Positions 8,811-9,746 of a DNA stretch of 9,746 nt are shown here, in pieces. How positions within the stretch are numbered: the first letter of the stretch is position 1; the number at the start of each line of letters is the position of its first letter. The position numbers and the translations under genes are program-made. Origin of the DNA: Pseudomonadota bacterium (GTDB lineage Bacteria; Pseudomonadota; Gammaproteobacteria; Xanthomonadales; Xanthomonadaceae); assembly GCA_025355485.1 (NCBI GenBank), contig JANXZP010000069.1, forward strand, positions 1 through 9,746, written 5' to 3'. The notes below the pieces were generated by a model. That model saw only the letters and a program-made list of their open reading frames with translations. It did not search any database and was not told the DNA's origin.

Positions 8811-8840
8811 AAACGGGCCGCGATGCGGCCCGTTTTTTTT
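8811..8840. terminator. strong, probably bidirectional terminator
   Basis: AAACGGGCCGC (8811-8821), a 3-base GAT loop and GCGGCCCGTTT (8825-8835) form an 11-bp stem. Eight Ts at 8833-8840 serve the plus-strand propeller gene. Read on the minus strand, the same stem is followed by TTTCTC, a weaker tract that could stop the convergent small membrane-protein gene, whose TGA (8840-8842) overlaps the last base of the T-run. Confidence 0.93.
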
Positions 8841-9034
8841 CAGGCCAGCCTGCGCAACGCGCGCGCCGGCAAGGTCAACAGCGCGTGCAGGAATTCGAAC
8901 ACGCCACCGACGGCAATGCCGACTAGGCGGAACGGCAACAACAGCAGCCACACGATCGGGTACAGCAGCAACGCCAGCAACGCGATCGGCCAGCAGACCA
9001 CGAACAGCAGCAGCCAGAGAACGAAGGTCATCAT
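8840..9034 (-). CDS. small two-helix membrane protein, function unknown
   Basis: This short gene encodes 64 residues, almost all hydrophobic. MTFVLWLLLFVVCWPIALLALLL and PIVWLLLLPFRLVGIAVGGVF suggest two membrane helices, followed by a basic tail (PARALRRLA). I do not recognise a family. I chose ATG 9034 because GGAG (9043-9046 on this strand) lies 8 bases upstream; a second ATG follows at once (9031). An upstream in-frame ATG at 9127 would add a basic, unrelated lead that runs into the ahcY control region. The gene is convergent with the propeller gene and divergent from ahcY. The clear ribosome-binding site, the membrane-like composition and the shared terminator support a real gene. A chance hydrophobic frame remains possible. 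Confidence 0.65.
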   Translation of the reverse strand: MMTFVLWLLLFVVCWPIALLALLLYPIVWLLLLPFRLVGIAVGGVFEFLHALLTLPARALRRLA

Positions 9035-9126
9035 CGCGGGGACTCCAGACGGCGGATACCGCCTCAGTGTGGGCATCCTCGCCGCATGCAAGGGCGCGCA
9101 AGTGGCGCGGGGCGCCCGAAACGACA

Positions 9127-9158
9127 TTCATCCTTTCATCGCGATTCCGCGATATAAT
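9127..9158 (+). promoter_or_regulatory. ahcY promoter with the operator element shared with metK
   Basis: A perfect TATAAT (9153-9158) would start RNA near 9165, just ahead of the aptamer. No good -35 exists; its place is taken by TTCATCCTTTCATC (9127-9140), the same element found upstream of metK, again 10 bases before GATATA. Inside it ATCGCG (9138-9143) and CGCGAT (9148-9153) form a perfect 6-bp dyad around ATTC. The layout suggests a regulator that overlaps the RNA polymerase contact site, and so possibly a repressor. Confidence 0.7.
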
Positions 9159-9168
9159 GATCGCCCCC

Positions 9169-9254
9169 CGCCGAGGGGCGCTGCAAGCCCGGTTCGCGCA
9201 CGCGAACAAGGGAACAGGCTCGGTGAGGGAACCCGGTTTTCACAACCGCGCCCG
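9169..9254 (+). ncRNA. SAH riboswitch aptamer (S-adenosylhomocysteine-binding leader RNA)
   Basis: The leader matches the SAH riboswitch class known upstream of ahcY in beta- and gammaproteobacteria. The conserved core is present: GGGCGCTGCAAGC (9176-9188), CAGGCTCGG (9215-9223) and AACCGCGCCCG (9245-9254, ending in the P1 3' strand). P1 is GGGCGC (9176-9181) with GCGCCC (9248-9253). A second helix pairs CCGAG (9171-9175) with CTCGG (9219-9223), extendable by two pairs. A variable hairpin, GTTCGC-GCAC-GCGAAC (9192-9207), sits between them. Compared with the well-known Ralstonia aptamer, P1 has a G-C where that RNA has A-U, a compensated change. SAH binding is known to switch ahcY on in this class. 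The leader between the aptamer and the start codon carries a plausible SD-masking helix, given as a separate entry. Confidence 0.93.
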
Positions 9255-9294
9255 TTAGCCCGCACATTCGTGCGCTGACCATCAACTAACGGAG
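9252..9294 (+). promoter_or_regulatory. predicted riboswitch expression platform masking the ahcY ribosome-binding site
   Basis: CCGTTAG (9252-9258) is perfectly complementary to CTAACGG (9286-9292), whose last two bases belong to the GGAG ribosome-binding site (9291-9294). The first two bases of the 5' arm (9252-9253) are also the last two of aptamer helix P1. SAH-stabilised P1 would therefore pull two bases from the masking helix and free the site, giving ON control of translation. Between the arms lies a small hairpin, CGCAC-ATTC-GTGCG (9261-9274), which would bring them together. There is no T-run, so transcription termination is unlikely. Confidence 0.6.
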
Positions 9295-9303
9295 TCCATA
9301 CAG

Positions 9304-9746
9304 ATGAACGCTATCGCCAAAGAATCACTGACCCACGACCACAAGGTCGCCGACCTCTCGCTTGCCGACTGGGGCCGCAAGGAACTCGATATCGCCGAGC
9401 ACGAGATGCCGGGCCTGATGTCGATCCGCAAGAAATACGCCGCCGCCAAGCCGCTCAGGGGTGTGCGCGTGACCGGGTCCTTGCACATGACGATCCAGAC
9501 CGCAGTGCTGATCGAGACGCTGAAGGACATCGGTGCCGATGTGCGCTGGGCGTCGTGCAACATCTTCTCGACCCAGGACCACGCCGCCGCCGCGATCGCC
9601 AAGACCGGCACGCCGGTGTTCGCGTGGAAGGGCGAGACGCTCGAGGAATACTGGGACTGCACGTTCGACGCGCTGACCTTCCCCGACGGCAAGGGCGGCT
9701 TCCTTGGCCCGCAGCTGGTCGTCGATGACGGCGGCGACGTGACCCT
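9304..9746 (+). CDS. ahcY: adenosylhomocysteinase, N-terminal part (cut by window edge)
   Basis: This enzyme splits S-adenosylhomocysteine into adenosine and homocysteine using bound NAD, relieving product inhibition of methyltransferases. The 147 complete codons encode the N-terminal substrate-binding part: [26 protein letters not shown] (15-40), [17 protein letters not shown] (57-73), [21 protein letters not shown] (79-99) and [16 protein letters not shown] (104-119). The H-M-T-x-Q-T and C-N-x-F-S-T-Q-D-H motifs are those expected for the active site. The full family length is usually about 430-480 residues, so roughly a third is seen; the NAD-binding domain is outside. GGAG (9291-9294) lies 9 bases before ATG 9304. 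It is the regulated target of the SAH riboswitch and, through the upstream element, probably co-regulated with metK. Confidence 0.98.
   Translation, partial: MNAIAKESLTHDHKVADLSLADWGRKELDIAEHEMPGLMSIRKKYAAAKPLRGVRVTGSLHMTIQTAVLIETLKDIGADVRWASCNIFSTQDHAAAAIAKTGTPVFAWKGETLEEYWDCTFDALTFPDGKGGFLGPQLVVDDGGDVT

Noticed and set aside
9051..9063. GGCGG-ATA-CCGCC hairpin upstream of the small membrane-protein gene
   Set aside because: It has only 5 bp and no T-run on either strand. It is common by chance in GC-rich DNA and does not overlap the ribosome site.
7455..9278. Plus-strand open frame of about 607 codons running through the terminator and the riboswitch
   Set aside because: It is out of frame with the propeller protein, extremely Arg-rich, and crosses a strong terminator and the ahcY leader.

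Overview
The window is GC-rich and densely coded, and it looks like chromosome from a gammaproteobacterium, most likely the Xanthomonadales/Lysobacterales (Xanthomonadaceae or Rhodanobacteraceae type). The clues are a proteobacterial MetK with a GTG start, an ahcY preceded by an SAH riboswitch (a beta/gammaproteobacterial RNA class), a DusB tail, and secreted proteins with Gram-negative signal peptides. The taxon is inferred from content; no marker gene is present. I see no mobile element, CRISPR array, phage gene, tRNA or rRNA, and nothing that suggests recent transfer.

Layout. Bases 1-213 hold the 3' end of a tRNA-dihydrouridine synthase (dusB-like). Bases 296-2071 carry two tightly packed plus-strand genes: a periplasmic YkuD L,D-transpeptidase and a membrane-anchored M23 metallopeptidase. 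Facing them, on the minus strand, are a YkuD_2-family murein L,D-transpeptidase-like protein (2096-2806) and, upstream of it in the same unit, a small unrecognised protein with one C-terminal membrane segment (2835-3245). A 191-base divergent region separates that pair from metK (3437-4678), which ends in a UUCG-capped hairpin terminator. Next comes a two-gene secreted-protein unit: a LolA-like periplasmic protein (4866-5585) and a 1063-residue BNR/Asp-box beta-propeller protein (5599-8790), closed by a strong terminator at 8811-8840. That terminator is shared with a convergent 64-residue hydrophobic membrane protein (8840-9034, minus). The window ends with a regulated leader (promoter, then SAH riboswitch) and the first 147 codons of ahcY (9304 onward, cut by the window edge).

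How the parts fit. metK makes S-adenosylmethionine and ahcY removes the S-adenosylhomocysteine left by methyl transfer, so the right half brackets an activated methyl cycle. Both genes carry the same 14-base upstream element, TTCATCCTTTCATC, followed after exactly 10 bases by GATATA, which suggests a shared transcriptional operator. ahcY adds RNA control through the SAH aptamer, and the leader contains a 7-bp helix that could hide the ribosome-binding site when SAH is absent. The left half is a cell-wall remodelling group made of two unrelated classes of L,D-transpeptidase and an endopeptidase-type protein. I found no wholly new system. The most worthwhile leads are the twin metK/ahcY element, the ahcY expression platform, and the secreted Asp-box/LolA-like pair lying between the two methyl-cycle genes.
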